Shown here: positions 52,135-63,986 of the stretch, piece after piece | Layout: each line of letters opens with the position of its first letter | How positions within the stretch are numbered: the stretch's first letter is position 1 | NCBI RefSeq assembly: GCF_021134715.1 | Contig: NC_060021.1 | Span: 11,316,501-11,380,500 of the forward strand | Direction of reading: 5' to 3' | From: Daphnia pulex | Taxonomy: Eukaryota > Arthropoda > Branchiopoda > Diplostraca > Daphniidae | Length of the DNA stretch: 64,000 bases | Made by a program: the position numbers and the translations under genes | Notes under the pieces: generated by a model | What the model saw: only the letters and a program-made list of their open reading frames with translations | Database searches by the model: none | What the model was told of the DNA's origin: nothing

Positions 52135-53265
52135 ACCAGGAGATGCCAATGTGGTGGCAGGTCCCTCTTGGTCATATAATTTTCTGGTTGCACCTTGCTT
52201 TTTTTTAAAAAAAGTGTTTAAAGTTAAAAAAAAATTTCGAATTTTCTTGTTTAAACCCACAGACAAAGTTGCGTGGTGCAAAACTGGGCCTGATCTATTT
52301 ATAATCAATCCCACCAAATAGTCAAAAAGAATATAAATAAATGTTTTCTACCTTTTAAAAGACTCGAGAATACGGTCAGGCTCAGGCATCCACAAGTGTT
52401 CCATGACTTCCATCCGCTGAAAAGTTGGACCTGCCAGGCGGGATAAGAAAAAGGACGTCCTTGTGAATATACCCATGCACTCACATTGATGTACATGAGA
52501 ACAGAGGAGATTTAAGGAAGGGGAAGTACATCCTAGTTTCTCCAATAATTGTGATGCTGTGTATCTAAAGGAAAAATGTAAATTGGGTTACGAAAAAAAA
52601 TATTGAAAGAAACAAGTAAGGAAAAGTTGAAAATGAGACACTGGGCAAATCCTAATTGTCAAGAAACAGGACAATTTAAGGTTTCTATGAATACACTGTC
52701 ATATGTGCAAGTCATGCATCATTAAAATATATAGCAGGTCGCAGGAATAAAAGTAACCCAAATCGTTATCCTAGTGATAATAATGAGATTGTTGCTGATG
52801 ACAGTCCAACACAAGCAAAACTTGCATACTACTATATCTTCTTGTTGCTATGATGGCTGTCTCAGGCCTCAAAGCTGCACAAAGGAGAAAGTCGTAGAGC
52901 AATTAAATTGCCATGCACCTACAGCGGGCTTACATGAGAAATACTAGTCAGGCATTTCACAACTTTGGAACAGGTTAAACTCTAGTATTTAAGCTCCCAA
53001 ATCATTCCATGTGTAGTTTTATTTAAATACCTGCCAAACAGCATGGAGTGGAGAGCATGGAGACTTGACACCAGAGTTCACACAACCACATTTTTATAAT
53101 TTAATTTATTGTCCTACTTTTCGTACGGCCACGTACGTTTCTAAAAACAGTGATCCATTTTCTTTGTAATCTAATAATCTCAAACTTCGTCTCTTTTTCG
53201 AAACTTACGAAAAAGTGTCCGAGCGAAAACAAATTGAAAGCAGACGACACTATCTTCTAATTGGT
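52135..53265 (+). repeat. interspersed repeat, copy 2 (longer copy)
   Basis: Same-orientation relative of 4928-5830, sharing ordered blocks: GGCAGGTCCCTCTTGG, ACCCACAG..AAGTTGCG, GTCCTTGTGAATATACCCA, AATTGGGTTACG, CATGAGAAAT, GGAACAGGTTAAACTC, AACAGCATGGAGT and GAAAGCAGACGACACT. It holds an extra ~280 nt (about 52620-52900) missing from copy 1. No coding capacity is evident. Boundaries are approximate. Confidence 0.7.
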
Positions 53266-53664
53266 CCGGGGGGGGCGGTAAATCTAAACTGCTCAAAAGC
53301 GATAAAAAAGCGGTTTTCTCACTCGTTCTCGACATCCACTGAACGGATCGGGACTATGTTAGTTTCAAATATTTCGTCTCTTCAAGTTACACTCGTGAGT
53401 CCCCTTACCACTCTCAAGATAAATGTAAACCCACAGATAATTATACTCTTGGACCCAAACCGCCACAATAAGACTCTCCAGTATAGTTTCCTTGTGGGCA
53501 TTTAATGTTTCACAGTTGAAACCCGTACCTGCTGATGCTGATGCTAGTTGGAATAATTTTTGTCATAGTTGAACAAGTGTAATGATTGCGAGCAAACAGC
53601 ACAAATAATACACGAAAGCGCGAAATCAATACAAATTAATTTAATAAAAGTTTAGACGAAAAAA
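53266..53664. other. spacer downstream of the secreted cysteine-rich gene
   Basis: No gene seen. It should carry the 3' UTR of the minus-strand gene that stops at 53665. Confidence 0.4.
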
Positions 53665-54734
53665 TTAGCGTTTTTCATTTTCTGTGTCATCATCTTTCAG
53701 CAGCTCATCGTTGACATCGGAACCATCACCTTCTCTTATTCCTGAACCAACTGGGTAGCCACTTGGAAGAGCAGGAACGTTAGGACGTGCATAATTAACC
53801 GGTGAATACTGAGTCTGAGCGTACTGTGCAATGGGCTTTTCCAATACGCTGTGACAGATATAATGACATTGGTTGGTGCAAGTTGCGTTGGAGCCACAAT
53901 TTTGAAGACACTTTGGCAAGTAAAACTTGAAGTTTGGAATTTCATTTTGGAATTCATCAATCAGTGGTACTTTACTCGCGATTTGTACTACACTATCAAT
54001 TTGTTCAATTTGGTCCTTGAGGGCGTTTGCAGCCTCTGCCAATTTGATATCCATCTGACTGAAAGTCGAATCGCAGAAGCTGGCGCAAGTTCTAAGACTC
54101 GTTTCACAGCCTGCGAGACAGTCGACTCGGCCATCGCAAATTGAACGGCAGCTGGTCTGCTGCACCGTGCACAGGATGTTACAGGTGGAGATGATGAATT
54201 TGCGGCACGGCTTGACGACATCACCCGGAATCAAGGCTCCTCTTGGCAAACCGGCGGCAAAGACTTCGGCCGGAATGGGTCTGACTGGTTTGTTGGGGTT
54301 CTTGATATTGACGAGCAGAGTTTTCTTGATTTTCGAAGGAACAGACGAACTGTTCATGTAGGAAATCTTCTTATACATTTCGTCCAAGTACTGCGACACC
54401 GCGCCCATATTCAATTTGATAGCTGGCAGTCCATTTTCGGGCAATGTGAAATTAAAGTGCAACTCCATTGGAACAGAAGGCCTCTGATAGTTGTTATTGT
54501 TATAGGTGGGCCGGTTATAATTGGGTCGGTTATTGGTGGGCCTGTTGTAGTCATTGTTGTAACCGCTGTTTCTGTTGGATTCATCTGGATTGCGGATAGG
54601 AGCTTGTCGGGCAGTCGATAGAGCAATCACACAACTGGCCGTTGCCAACAAGAGCCACATCTGCATCTGAATTTAAACTAAAAATTAATAACAAAGTTTT
54701 TAAGGTAATCGTAGTTGAAACATACCTTTGACAT
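53665..54734 (-). CDS. unrecognised secreted cysteine-rich protein
   Basis: Two coding exons: 54734-54726 (ATG TCA AAG, donor AAAG/GTATGT) and 54666-53665 (acceptor ATTCAG); 336 aa. The start MSK joins MQMWLLLATASCVIALSTA, a clear signal peptide split by the intron. An Asn/Tyr/Pro-rich low-complexity stretch (NNRPNYNRPTYNNNNY) follows. The core has about 16 cysteines in two clusters: CRKFIISTCNILC..SCRSICDGRVDCLAGC and CLQNCGSNATCTNQCHYIC, separated by a predicted helix (MDIKLAEAANALKDQIEQID). The C-terminus is acidic (DELLKDDDTENEKR). TATAAAA at 54826-54820 lies about 85 nt upstream of the ATG. I recognise no family. An extracellular or cuticle-associated role is only a guess from the signal peptide and gene structure. 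Confidence 0.85.
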
Positions 54735-54819
54735 CGTTGGGTGACAGCGGAGCTAGTGAATAACGAGCAACTGAAATGAACTGCGGCTGTTGAATGATAA
54801 CAACGACAGACGTACAGTG

Positions 54820-54826
54820 TTTTATA
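54820..54826 (-). promoter_or_regulatory. TATA box of the cysteine-rich secreted gene
   Basis: TATAAAA on the minus strand, with an initiator-like TCATTC about 30 nt downstream and the ATG at 54734. Confidence 0.65.
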
Positions 54827-55578
54827 GGCGCAACTGAACTGGCCGTTTCTTCAAAGCCTTTCTAGAAAACCCATTAGTTTTTCAGGGACTTAAATCGTCG
54901 TAAGATGAATTACCAGATTACATCCATAATTTAGTATCAAACTGATTCACGGAACTAATCAGCATCCTGAGCCATTAAGGTACGCAATTATTGACGAGCT
55001 TTAACAAAAACAGATTAATTTCCTCGTTAATTTCAATAATGGAATACATTTTAATGGGAAATATACTCACACTAAGAACGCAACAAGGTTTCACTAATAT
55101 CATTCATTTCTACACGATTTAATTAAATATTCATACTTGCGATAGCTGCAAGCCTTGTACGAAATTTTTGGTGATGTGCTATTTTCCTACTTGATCCTGA
55201 CTTGATCCGATCCTTATTCCATAGGACTATTGATGTAGTGGGGCAAATATTATAAATGAAAAAAAATGTCACGCTTGAAATGTTCCATGGAATATTGAAT
55301 TGAGTGTTATATAAGCCACTTATGTAATGTGTTATGTAAGCACGTAGCAGCATTTGTTCTGGGACTATTTCCCTCTCCAAATATCAAATTTTACTAGCAT
55401 TTCCCTTCAAACCTTACGAAAAAAGACCCTTTTCTCAGTTTACTCTTATACACCAATAAGTATTATGCAAAAATGTTTGTCATCAATTCGTCATGTATAT
55501 TTAAGAACTTGGATAATTCATACAAAAAAGAAACAAAAAGAACGTCACACGATATTTAAAAAAAACTTTCAAATGGCA
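54827..55578. other. spacer between two secreted-protein genes
   Basis: AT-rich. No coding exon or RNA gene recognised. Confidence 0.4.
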
Positions 55579-56224
55579 TTAAACGTATTGCGATGGAACT
55601 TCATCCTCGGGCGTAATTGGAGTCCGATCTGAATGAAATAAAAATTGTTACGTGTATCTATTTTAATCCGCACCGTTAAAAATAATGTTTACCGTCTTCT
55701 AATTGCTTGACATTCAAGTATGGATAAGGTGTAAAATTAACAGCTGGCCTTGGTTGAAAAGCAGGAGCTGCAGGCGCAAACTGCGGTACCGGCTGGACAA
55801 CCTGCGGTTGGTAATAAGGTGCCAAAGTTGGCGTAGGTAAGTATTCCGGATTGGGCATCTGTTGAGGTGGACTACAAGGGCGATCAGGGTACTGAGCATC
55901 CAAAGAATAGCACGGATTCGGATTGACCACTGCAGCTGGATTGGCCGCCGCTGCTGCTGTAACCGTCGTTCCGCTAGCCAGTGCTGCGGATACTGGAGCA
56001 TAAAGTAATTGTCGAATATCCGGAACAGGTGGCGGTGGTCCCAGAGTTTGTCCTCCAACAAATAGAGAGGTCGAAAGCTGACCAAGACAGGCGAAAAACC
56101 CAGCAGCAAGTAAAATTACCTGCGTATAACAATGCAAAGATTATATAACAACAGCACGTAACGCATATTCAAGATGAAAAAAAATTAATTAATTTTAAGT
56201 TTAATTCATTTATACCTTATTCAT
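55579..56224 (-). CDS. unrecognised small secreted proline/alanine-rich protein
   Basis: Three coding exons: 56224-56216 (ATG AAT AAG), 56119-55693 and 55628-55579; 161 aa. Junctions are ATAAG/GTATAA, ACGCAG/GTAATT, GACG/GTAAAC and TTCAG/ATCGG. MNK joins VILLAAGFFACLGQLSTS to give a signal peptide. The mature part is Pro-, Ala-, Gln- and Tyr-rich (GPPPPVPDIRQLLYAP, YYQPQVVQPVPQFAPAAP, FTPYPYLNVKQLEDD) with only two cysteines, and ends TPITPEDEVPSQYV. Proline-rich low complexity and an intron within the signal peptide are common in arthropod cuticular or extracellular-matrix proteins, but I see no chitin-binding R&R motif. TTTAAATA at 56320-56313 is a possible TATA element. Confidence 0.8.
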
Positions 56225-56857
56225 GATAAAAAAGCAACGAGAGACGTTTCTGGCAATGACTGTATGGCGGGTGTGGGTCTATCAAACTAATGGCGTACTT
56301 CTCCAAGTGAAGTATTTAAACTAACACGAATCGCACCCCATCCCTTTACTTACCTGAATAAACGCCCACCTTAATCGCCGTTGGGAAAGTTTTTCTTGGA
56401 ACAAAGAAAAATTTCCATTTGAAATGTTGACACATATAACATTTGATCTCAGGGACAAAAATGTAATTACAGTTTAATCATCGTAGAAGGAAGAGTGAAA
56501 TAATCTACCTATCTGTATGGGCAACATAATCTCTTCGCCATTAACTCTTATAGTTTACAGCGGAGCAATTAAAATGAAATAATAAAGTTCATAAGACATT
56601 TTCTACACCTGTTTTTGTTTAATTCTAAGAACATGTTGTAACAAATCTGCTGGAATTCAATCAATGACAGTCAATAATCGACTAATTGCATCTGTGATTA
56701 TTGAAAAAAACATATTTCCAGTTCTGAGCTTTATGACATTGACAATCAGTTTAAAAGAAACGACTTGTCTAAGGTACAGCATCATTCAGTATTCATCCTT
56801 TCCACTGGAACATACCAGCCATTTTAATATTCCACTTTTCAAATTCAATATCAAGAC
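56225..56857. promoter_or_regulatory. divergent promoter region of two secreted-protein genes
   Basis: It serves the minus-strand gene at 56224 (TATA-like TTTAAATA at 56320-56313) and the plus-strand gene at 56858 (TTTAAAAG at 56750-56757, initiator-like TCAGT at 56786). No other feature seen. Confidence 0.45.
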
Positions 56858-57775
56858 ATGGCTATTGCAAAACTGTTTCTTTGCCTTACGACACTGGTCA
56901 TTCTGGCGGCCATTCCGGCCTCTTGCGCCCCTCAACTCTGGAACTTTGGATGGCCCAGTAGTCAGCAAGAATCCATTCCACGTCTTCCAGCCAGAGCATT
57001 CATGCCGGCTGAAGCTGGACCTAACAGCAGGCCTCTATCTTTTATGCCGAGTCCGTTGTCACCATCAGTGCCAATGCCAACAGTCGCAGCTTCACCACAA
57101 CGACAAGTTCCTGTTGCGCAACAACCACGAAAATTGGAGAAACAAGACACGGTCCCCGAATCCCGTCTCTTCATCGGACCGACCACGCCTGTCTCCATCA
57201 CCAGTAAATAACCGCTCTTAAATCATTATTGCCAGGATTGTTATGTAATAAATCATTTGATTTTCAGAACAGGATGAAGTAGTGGTGACAACAACAGCTA
57301 ACCCTGTTCCTGTGGTTACTACCCCCGAGTTGAGCCAACCGATCGATGCGGTGAAGACAGCATCGACGACAGCAGCAGTGCCAAGAGTTGTCGTCACAAC
57401 GATTCCACCACCTACTGCTGCTAATGCGGTCACAGAATTGTTTAGCGAACAAAATCTGATGGATTTCATCCCAGCCGGAGTTGCTGCTTTGGGAGCTGCT
57501 TTGGGACGTGACGGATGCTATCTGAAAGCTGCGTGTCTTGCAGGAAGACTAGTTCCAGCATCCCTGCACGGACAGGGCATGATGTTGCTGTAAGTTAATT
57601 CAATTACGTCTCCTTTTTTTTAAGTGCGATGTTACTAAAATGAATTTAATTACTTGCGATCCATAGAGCTGCCGAATCTCTGGTTCCTGCCCAATGGAAA
57701 GAAGTCTTCCGGGCTGCCAAATCCAGCATGATGGACAGAAAATCACAAGACTGCAGCAGTTTCACTTGTTTTTAA
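56858..57775 (+). CDS. unrecognised secreted protein, Pro/Thr-rich with C-terminal cysteine domain
   Basis: Three exons: 56858-57203, 57268-57589, 57667-57775; 258 aa. Junctions are ACCA/GTAAAT, TTTCAG/AACAG, TGCT/GTAAGT and CATAG/AGCTGC. The signal peptide is MAIAKLFLCLTTLVILAAIPASC. A long Pro/Ser/Thr/Val-rich region follows (VVVTTTANPVPVVTT, VVVTTIPPPTAANA). A compact C-terminal domain starts near LMDFIPAGVAALGAALG, continues CYLKAACLAGRLVP, and ends with DCSSFTCF; its four cysteines could form two disulfides. AATAAA at 57843-57848 is the likely poly(A) signal. No known family was recognised. Signal peptide and splice phases make the gene itself solid. Confidence 0.85.
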
Positions 57776-57842
57776 GCAAAAAATAATCTTTCATTGATTT
57801 CAATTCAATTATTTAATTATTTAACTTTGAAAAACAATGATA

Positions 57843-57848
57843 AATAAA
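57843..57848 (+). terminator. poly(A) signal AATAAA
   Basis: AATAAA 68 nt past the stop codon of the gene ending at 57775. Confidence 0.6.
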
Positions 57849-58317
57849 ACTATTTAAATTCGTGCCTTTGGTATTAATAGTTATTATTGTAAGCGAATGT
57901 ATTGTAAGAAATAAAATAGTCAGAAAATTAATTGAGATAAAAAATTAACATTTGAGATTCAAAAAGTGAGATGCCGAGAAAACGAAATTGTGTTCATTTG
58001 TCCGTCCGAATGTTCGGGCGCCTTGTGAAAATATAAACGGCACACGCGGAAGAACGTAACATCAAGAATAAGCGGATTATGCGGTAATCGGTAATAAAAC
58101 CTACGTTTGTAAACGGGTGGTGATAAATTAAAATAACACCGTAATCAAATCACAATCTTAGTATAAAACCAATTAGCACCAGCTATAACTGGAAATTATG
58201 AGTATAAGGTATTTAACATAACGGTTATTACGCAGTGTGACAATAATACATAACGAACGGCTATAGGGATAAATGGTTAAAATTCGATTATGAAACGAGA
58301 TTCCAATGGCAAGAAGA
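57849..58317. other. convergent spacer before the SLC6 gene
   Basis: AT-rich. No gene seen. It probably includes the SLC6 3' UTR. Confidence 0.4.
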
Positions 58318-61300
58318 TTAGTCCTTGTTGAATAGGTGCGGGAAGAACCGCGGAAGGATGGGCACCCAGATTCTGGAAGCGTAAGACTTTTCGTATTTAG
58401 GATTCAGTTCTTTCGTCCACTCCAAACGATGGGCAGGATTTCTGGGTCCCCAATGTTTGGTTGGTTTCATACTGTTGGTGATCCGCTATTTGCATTCAAA
58501 GTATAAGTTTCAAATTCATCAAACATAATCATCAGTTGAATGTAACTTACCTCTAAAATAGTGAAGCCTTCTTCCTGCTTGTAAACGACGTAGGCAGCCC
58601 ATAAAGGCAACTGTAATAATGCTAACGCTGCCAAGCACCAGCCAAAACCTAAAGAAAATCCAATGTTCACCATATAGCCTTGTCTAAGGATTACCCAATA
58701 ATAATACATACCAGTAGCTGCCGCGGGATAGACGTAGTCGCCATCTCTCAATGGCGTGTAGGTGGCCATGGAGTAACAGAAGATGAAGATCAAGACAGCC
58801 GGAATGATGTAAGCCCAGGTCAGTTTCCAGTACGCCCCCAGTTTGATTTTCAACATGAATTCAATGTCGTGAATGAATCGGTCAAGGCCGTAAATCCAGC
58901 AGATGCCGACCGTCTGGACGACAACCATTAAATAAATAATAAAATCGCCTCCCAGTGTGCCGACAATGTCCATAATAATCAGTCCACCCTACAATGAAAT
59001 GAAAGATTCAAAAATGGGCCTCGATGACACATTACAAACACAAACACATACCGGGGTGACGTAAACTAAACCGGAGAAGAAGCCAATAACACCGACAACA
59101 GTGACGACAATCCAGCGCTTCCAGTGGGGAAAATCATCGCAAATGATGGTGATGACGCAACCAGTCAACGACACTGCGCTACCAATGCCCAGAGTCAACA
59201 GCATGACGAAGAAGAGGACCGAAAATAGCTATAATGAAATCCACAAATAAAAGTTACACTCACGCTGGCCCATGTATGGTATAAACGTTCGACTGTTTTT
59301 ATACCTGCGGGACGTATTGGAATTTCGCAATGGCATCGGGATAACTGACAAATGCCAAACCAGTGCTAACCGAAACCACTTCGGACACGTTTTTGCCCGA
59401 CTCGTGGGCCAAATTGCCCAATATGGCGAAAATAGTGATGCCACCAAAAAAGCTAGTGGCAGTGTCCATGAAGCTAATGATCATCGCATCCCTGACACAT
59501 TTCAAAAAAACAGATTTCTTTAATACCAAAATGATACTTTTACAAAAATGAATTTATTATTTGTTTTAATACCTGTAAATATTCTGCCGGAAAGAGTTGT
59601 AGCTGGAGAACATGACGATCGGGCCGAAACCGACTGAAAGGGAAAAGAAACATTGCCCCACGGCGGCGTACCACGTCTGTAATAATAAAAGGCGTGCCAA
59701 TTTATGAAAATGAATTGCAATAGTGACTTTTGTCTTTTAGATTTACATTAACGTCGAGCAGTTTGGGCCAATCGGGTTTGACGAAATATAGAATGCCTTC
59801 AGAGGCACCTTCCAAGGTGACTCCACGTATGAGCAACGTGAGTAGAACAACGTACGGAAAGAGAGCTGTAAAATAGGCCACCTTTCCAGACGACTCGACC
59901 TGTGATTGACGTATATGAGTATAAAATGCTGGTACCAAATTATGATATTAAATTACCCCTTTCATGAGAATTGCGCAGATAATAATCCAGGCTAGTAGTA
60001 GACATAGAGATAACTTCCAGTCGGGAGATCCGAGACCGTCGTCAATCGAGTCAATGGTCTTCATCACTTCATCTCTGTAAATTAATTATCGCAATTAGGC
60101 TATCAATTAAATTGAAGGCCAGAATTTGTCAAGTGCTTCCGGAATGAAAAGTCATCCGAAGGTTTTCTGATGGTTTCCGTACCGGAAATAAATAGCGGAC
60201 GAGGATTTCAATCCGGTGACGTTGAAATCCGTCAGATTGGAGTCTGCGCTGCTGTTGTAGCAAGTGGAGAACGAGGCCCAGCTCACGTCACAGACAGTCC
60301 AAGGTAAAATGGTCTGGAACGACGAGAAGAAGTAGAACAGCGAAATGGCAATCAAGACGCAATAGAAGGTGACGACAAACCACGTCGCTAGCGCTTGACC
60401 ATAGCCCACACCTAATATTAATTGATTTGTGGTTAAAAATCAAACGTTAAGACAACGACATAAAAACAATTCTATCGATATAGAGACCACAGCTGGGACC
60501 GCTAATTATATATACCTTTTAGGATGGGCACCATTTCCCAGACCTTGACAGAGCCATAACTGGAAAACTGTCCCAGGGCCATTTCCAGAAAATAGAGCGG
60601 CTTGCCGATTACCAACAGGACAACAAGGTAAGGAATAAGGAACGCACCACCTCCGTTTTTGTATGCAATGTACGGAAATCGCCATATATTACCTTTTTAT
60701 CCAATAGAATATAAAAACAAGATTAGTTTTCGTCATTTCTTTTTAAAATCAAATGATTGCATTTATAATTACCTAAGCCGACAGACATGGCAATACAGGA
60801 CATGAGAAATTCCACGGGATTGCCCCAGGTTTGCCTATCTGTCCCTTGTGCGTCTTCCATCGCCATCGGCGACACCTGATAAAGAACATTGATTAAATAA
60901 ATAACCTTGAAGTTTGTTGGGAGCACAGGAATCACGAATTTGATTCTATTAATACCTGAACGGTGGTCGACGCGGCCGTTTGGTGATGGAGTGATGAAGT
61001 GCTGACATTAATTCCATTGTCTGAGATAAATCCGGAATTGGCAAATCCTATGGGTTGTTGGGTTGTTGTCCTCCGAGATTCCTAACCGGAGAAATAAATT
61101 AATTTTTACTAAAAAAGTTTGAGACATTGTTGAAGGGAAGTTGACAAAACTAAACTGAAATTTCTTTCTTTTGTATGCGTGATGTTTTTGATCTTATTGT
61201 TCGACATCCGGTATAGAGTCACAATAAACCAACACAATAGTTGCTTTCAAAAACATCACGAGACAATTGCATTCAACCTTAATTTATTTTATAAATGTTT

Positions 61301-61437
61301 GTATTCAATTACAACGCATCGCAACAACAAATTTAGCTTGGCAAAATCCATTTGCCACATCGATTGTTTAACGATTGGAAAAATATTAATAAGCGACCAC
61401 AAACCCTGGATTTCTCGTTATTGTTTGAAACAGCCAT
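58318..61437 (-). CDS. SLC6-family sodium-coupled transporter (NAAT-like)
   Basis: Plasma-membrane Na+-coupled symporter of the neurotransmitter:sodium symporter family. Thirteen exons: 61437-61405, 61081-60956, 60875-60773, 60692-60516, 60411-60183, 60074-59957, 59899-59747, 59676-59573, 59491-59305, 59228-59052, 58988-58712, 58648-58551, 58485-58318; 649 aa with all phases consistent. TM1 carries [22 protein letters not shown], the family's Na+/substrate signature. TM2-3 shows LALGQFSS-type sequence ([12 protein letters not shown]). Extracellular loop 2 has a Cys pair ([12 protein letters not shown]) and NSS, NLT and NVT sequons. Later: [17 protein letters not shown] (TM7), [11 protein letters not shown] (TM8), [16 protein letters not shown] (TM10). 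It most resembles invertebrate nutrient amino acid or glycine-like members; the substrate cannot be read here. Exon 1 ([11 protein letters not shown]) rests on an AGG/GTTTGT donor and is the least certain exon. Confidence 0.9.
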
Positions 61438-62955
61438 GATTCGCGCTATTTATTAAGTTGGAACCAAAACAATTCAAGTTGCTGGCGTGTGACGCGACGG
61501 TTAAAGCGATAAAAACAGTAGCTAGGAGATTCGAGTGAGCGCAGCGATCCGCGAACAATTCGACGCAGTTATTGCGACCTTTTTTGCTCCACAGGCTTTA
61601 TACAAACAAGTGAAAACCGCTGCACTTGAGAACTGACTTTGCACTGTCTTCATTTCCTACGATTCCTCTGCTGATATATACTGCTGCTGCTGATGGAGCG
61701 CGATAGTAATCTTGCAGGGCATTTCACCTGAACGCCTCTGGCAATTCCTGCGATCAAGACCTAGCTCCGCTGTGTTTTGCGTCACTAAATGACGTCATAC
61801 ACACTCCAAATCCATTCAAACTCGTTCCGAATGCGCGTCCTTGTATTTTCCCCCGTACGTATAGACTTCAGCATGTGATTACCCAAAGAATCGCCCACTA
61901 GACAGGTCGGAAACGATGCAGGTAAAAAAATTATTAGAATTTCTTTTTCTTCGCTGATGTTGTGACGCACGGGAAGAAATTATAAAAAGCCATGTGCGCT
62001 CAAGAGGACGTTGGATGCGAAATAATGATTGCCTTGAACAATATTTAAGAGAATGTTCTAAACAATTTTATTTCGGTTGTTCCACCGCGTCAATTTAAAT
62101 AAGAAAAAGTCCTTTCACCCGTCGGTGAATTATTTAAGTTCAGCAAGGTTTTGCATGTTTTTATCAACTTGATCAAGGATGGCCTTTTTGGGCTCATCTT
62201 CAGCACATGTAAATGTAAATTCAAACTCGCGCGCGAGTGGGGAAGACCCAGCCCGGCCGTACACAAAAACCCAGTTTCGAAATGAAAATGATGGGTTTTT
62301 CCCTATAGGAGTTTGCCACTTTCTTATTCGACAAATTTTGCATACGCCCCACCTGTACGTATATACCTGCAACAGTTACAATCTCGACTATATTTTATCG
62401 GTTCAGGAATGTTTTTCTTCTTGAAATTCGTGGAAAACCGGTTCGAGAAAAATAAGGCGAGGATCCGGAATGTCGTGACGACAATTGGCATGGCCACCGG
62501 ATGTCAATGCATGTCTGACTCAATTACTAGACAGCAGCGTCGCGCGCGCGTCTTTCGAAAAATATCTTCTCGCTCTTAGCTCGGGAATGAGTTATTCGGC
62601 TTCCTGTCGTCGTCGTAACGGAAACGGCTGCTGCTGCCAAGGTGACTTGCCATCATTTTGGAGTCAGGGTCACAGCATATTATCACGCTGCAGCTTCGCA
62701 CGCAACGTGATTGATCGTGCGACAAACAAACCAACACCGACGACCATATCTCTCATCTGCAACCAAAAAAAAAACAAAATCTAATCTCTGATGTATATTT
62801 GAACGATCAAGGACATTAACTGTACAATAGTCCGCGTTAAAAAAAAAATGAAAGTTTTTCTTTGCAAAAAACTATTAAAAAACAATAAAAGAAATTCAAA
62901 AATCGCATAAAATCGAATATCATCGCTAGAAAATTCATATTATCGTTTATTAGAA
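61438..62955. promoter_or_regulatory. region between the two SLC6 paralogues, upstream of the complete one
   Basis: No coding exon recognised. A perfect TGACGTCA (CRE/ATF-type palindrome) lies at 61790-61797, about 350 nt upstream of the transporter ATG. The 3' UTR of the upstream paralogue lies at the right end. Confidence 0.45.
61790..61797. promoter_or_regulatory. perfect CRE-type palindrome TGACGTCA
   Basis: Eight-base exact match to the CREB/ATF consensus in the upstream region of the SLC6 gene. Function is inferred only. Confidence 0.4.
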
Positions 62956-63986
62956 TTAATCGGCGATTTCGTTCTCGAACGTTGAGCGCGAATGGGGAGC
63001 TGAAGTCACTTTGGTACGCTGGTGACTGGCATCCTTGGCCGGTAGCGGATTGTTGTTGCAAGTGGAGACGTCGTAGGTCATTCGTGACGGGATTTTCGGG
63101 ACCCACAATCGAGCCGAATAGGAGGTGTGGTGATGGGGTTTTTCCATTTGGAATTTCTTCCACTCTAGGCGATGGGCCGGATTCTTGGGGCCCCAGTGGT
63201 CCGTCTGCTTGATACTGCTCATAATGCGCTGATAATCGAGAAATAAATTGAGGATTCGCGGTGCTGGTAAAACGTGAAATTTGTTTTAACGATTTGAAAA
63301 TACCTCGAAGAGATTACTGCAATTCTCCTGGCGGTAAATCACGATTGCGGCCCACAGAGGGACTTGAAGGACTGCTATAGCCGCTAGAAACCATCCGGCA
63401 CCTGATATGACGTATTAAAAAAAACAACATTTAGAAATTCAGTGATAGAAGTTAACCAGTAAACGGGAAAATACCGGTAGCTGCCGCGGGATAGACATAG
63501 TCGCCATCTTTCAATGGAGTGTAGGTGCCCATGGCGTAGCAGAAAATGAAGACCAAGACAGCCGGAATGATGTAAGCCCAGGTAATTTTCCAGTAAGCGC
63601 TCAGCTTGATGCCTAGCATGAATTCAATATCGCGGACGAACCGGTTGAGTCCGTATATCCAACAGATGCCAATCGTTTCGATAGTGGCCATCAGGAAAAT
63701 GATGAAACCGCCACCAAAGTAATCGACAATGTCCAGCACGATCAGTCCACCCTATAAAACAAAAGTTGTTTAATTTTGTTAATTTTTATTATGATGAAAG
63801 AGACCGTACGGGAGTGACGTAAACTAATCCCGAAATAAATCCAATGAGACAAATTCCAGTGACGACTAGCCATCGCTTCCAGTGCGGGAAATCATCGCAG
63901 ATGATGGTGACGACGCATCCGGTCAGCGACACGGCACTTCCGATCCCGAGCGTGAGCAACATCAGGAAGAACATGACGGCAAAGAA
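62956..63986 (-). CDS. second SLC6-family transporter, 3' part only (tandem paralogue)
   Basis: The last four exons lie in the window: 63986-63810, 63751-63475, 63401-63304, 63228-62956. The first three have exactly the lengths of exons 10-12 of the neighbouring transporter (177, 277 and 98 nt) and the same phases. Shared strings include [44 protein letters not shown] and [12 protein letters not shown]. This part covers about TM9-TM12 and the cytoplasmic C-terminus. The tail keeps [16 protein letters not shown], then diverges into a longer His/Ser/Asn-containing end stopping at TFENEIAD. The 5' exons lie beyond the window edge. Substrate is unknown. Confidence 0.92.

Noticed and set aside
53851-54144. 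97-codon plus-strand open frame antisense to the cysteine-rich gene
   Set aside because: Shadow of the real minus-strand coding sequence, which has a signal peptide and ordered cysteines.
55714-56109. 131-codon alternative minus-strand frame
   Set aside because: Shadow frame overlapping the Pro/Ala-rich secreted protein, which has consistent splicing and a signal peptide.
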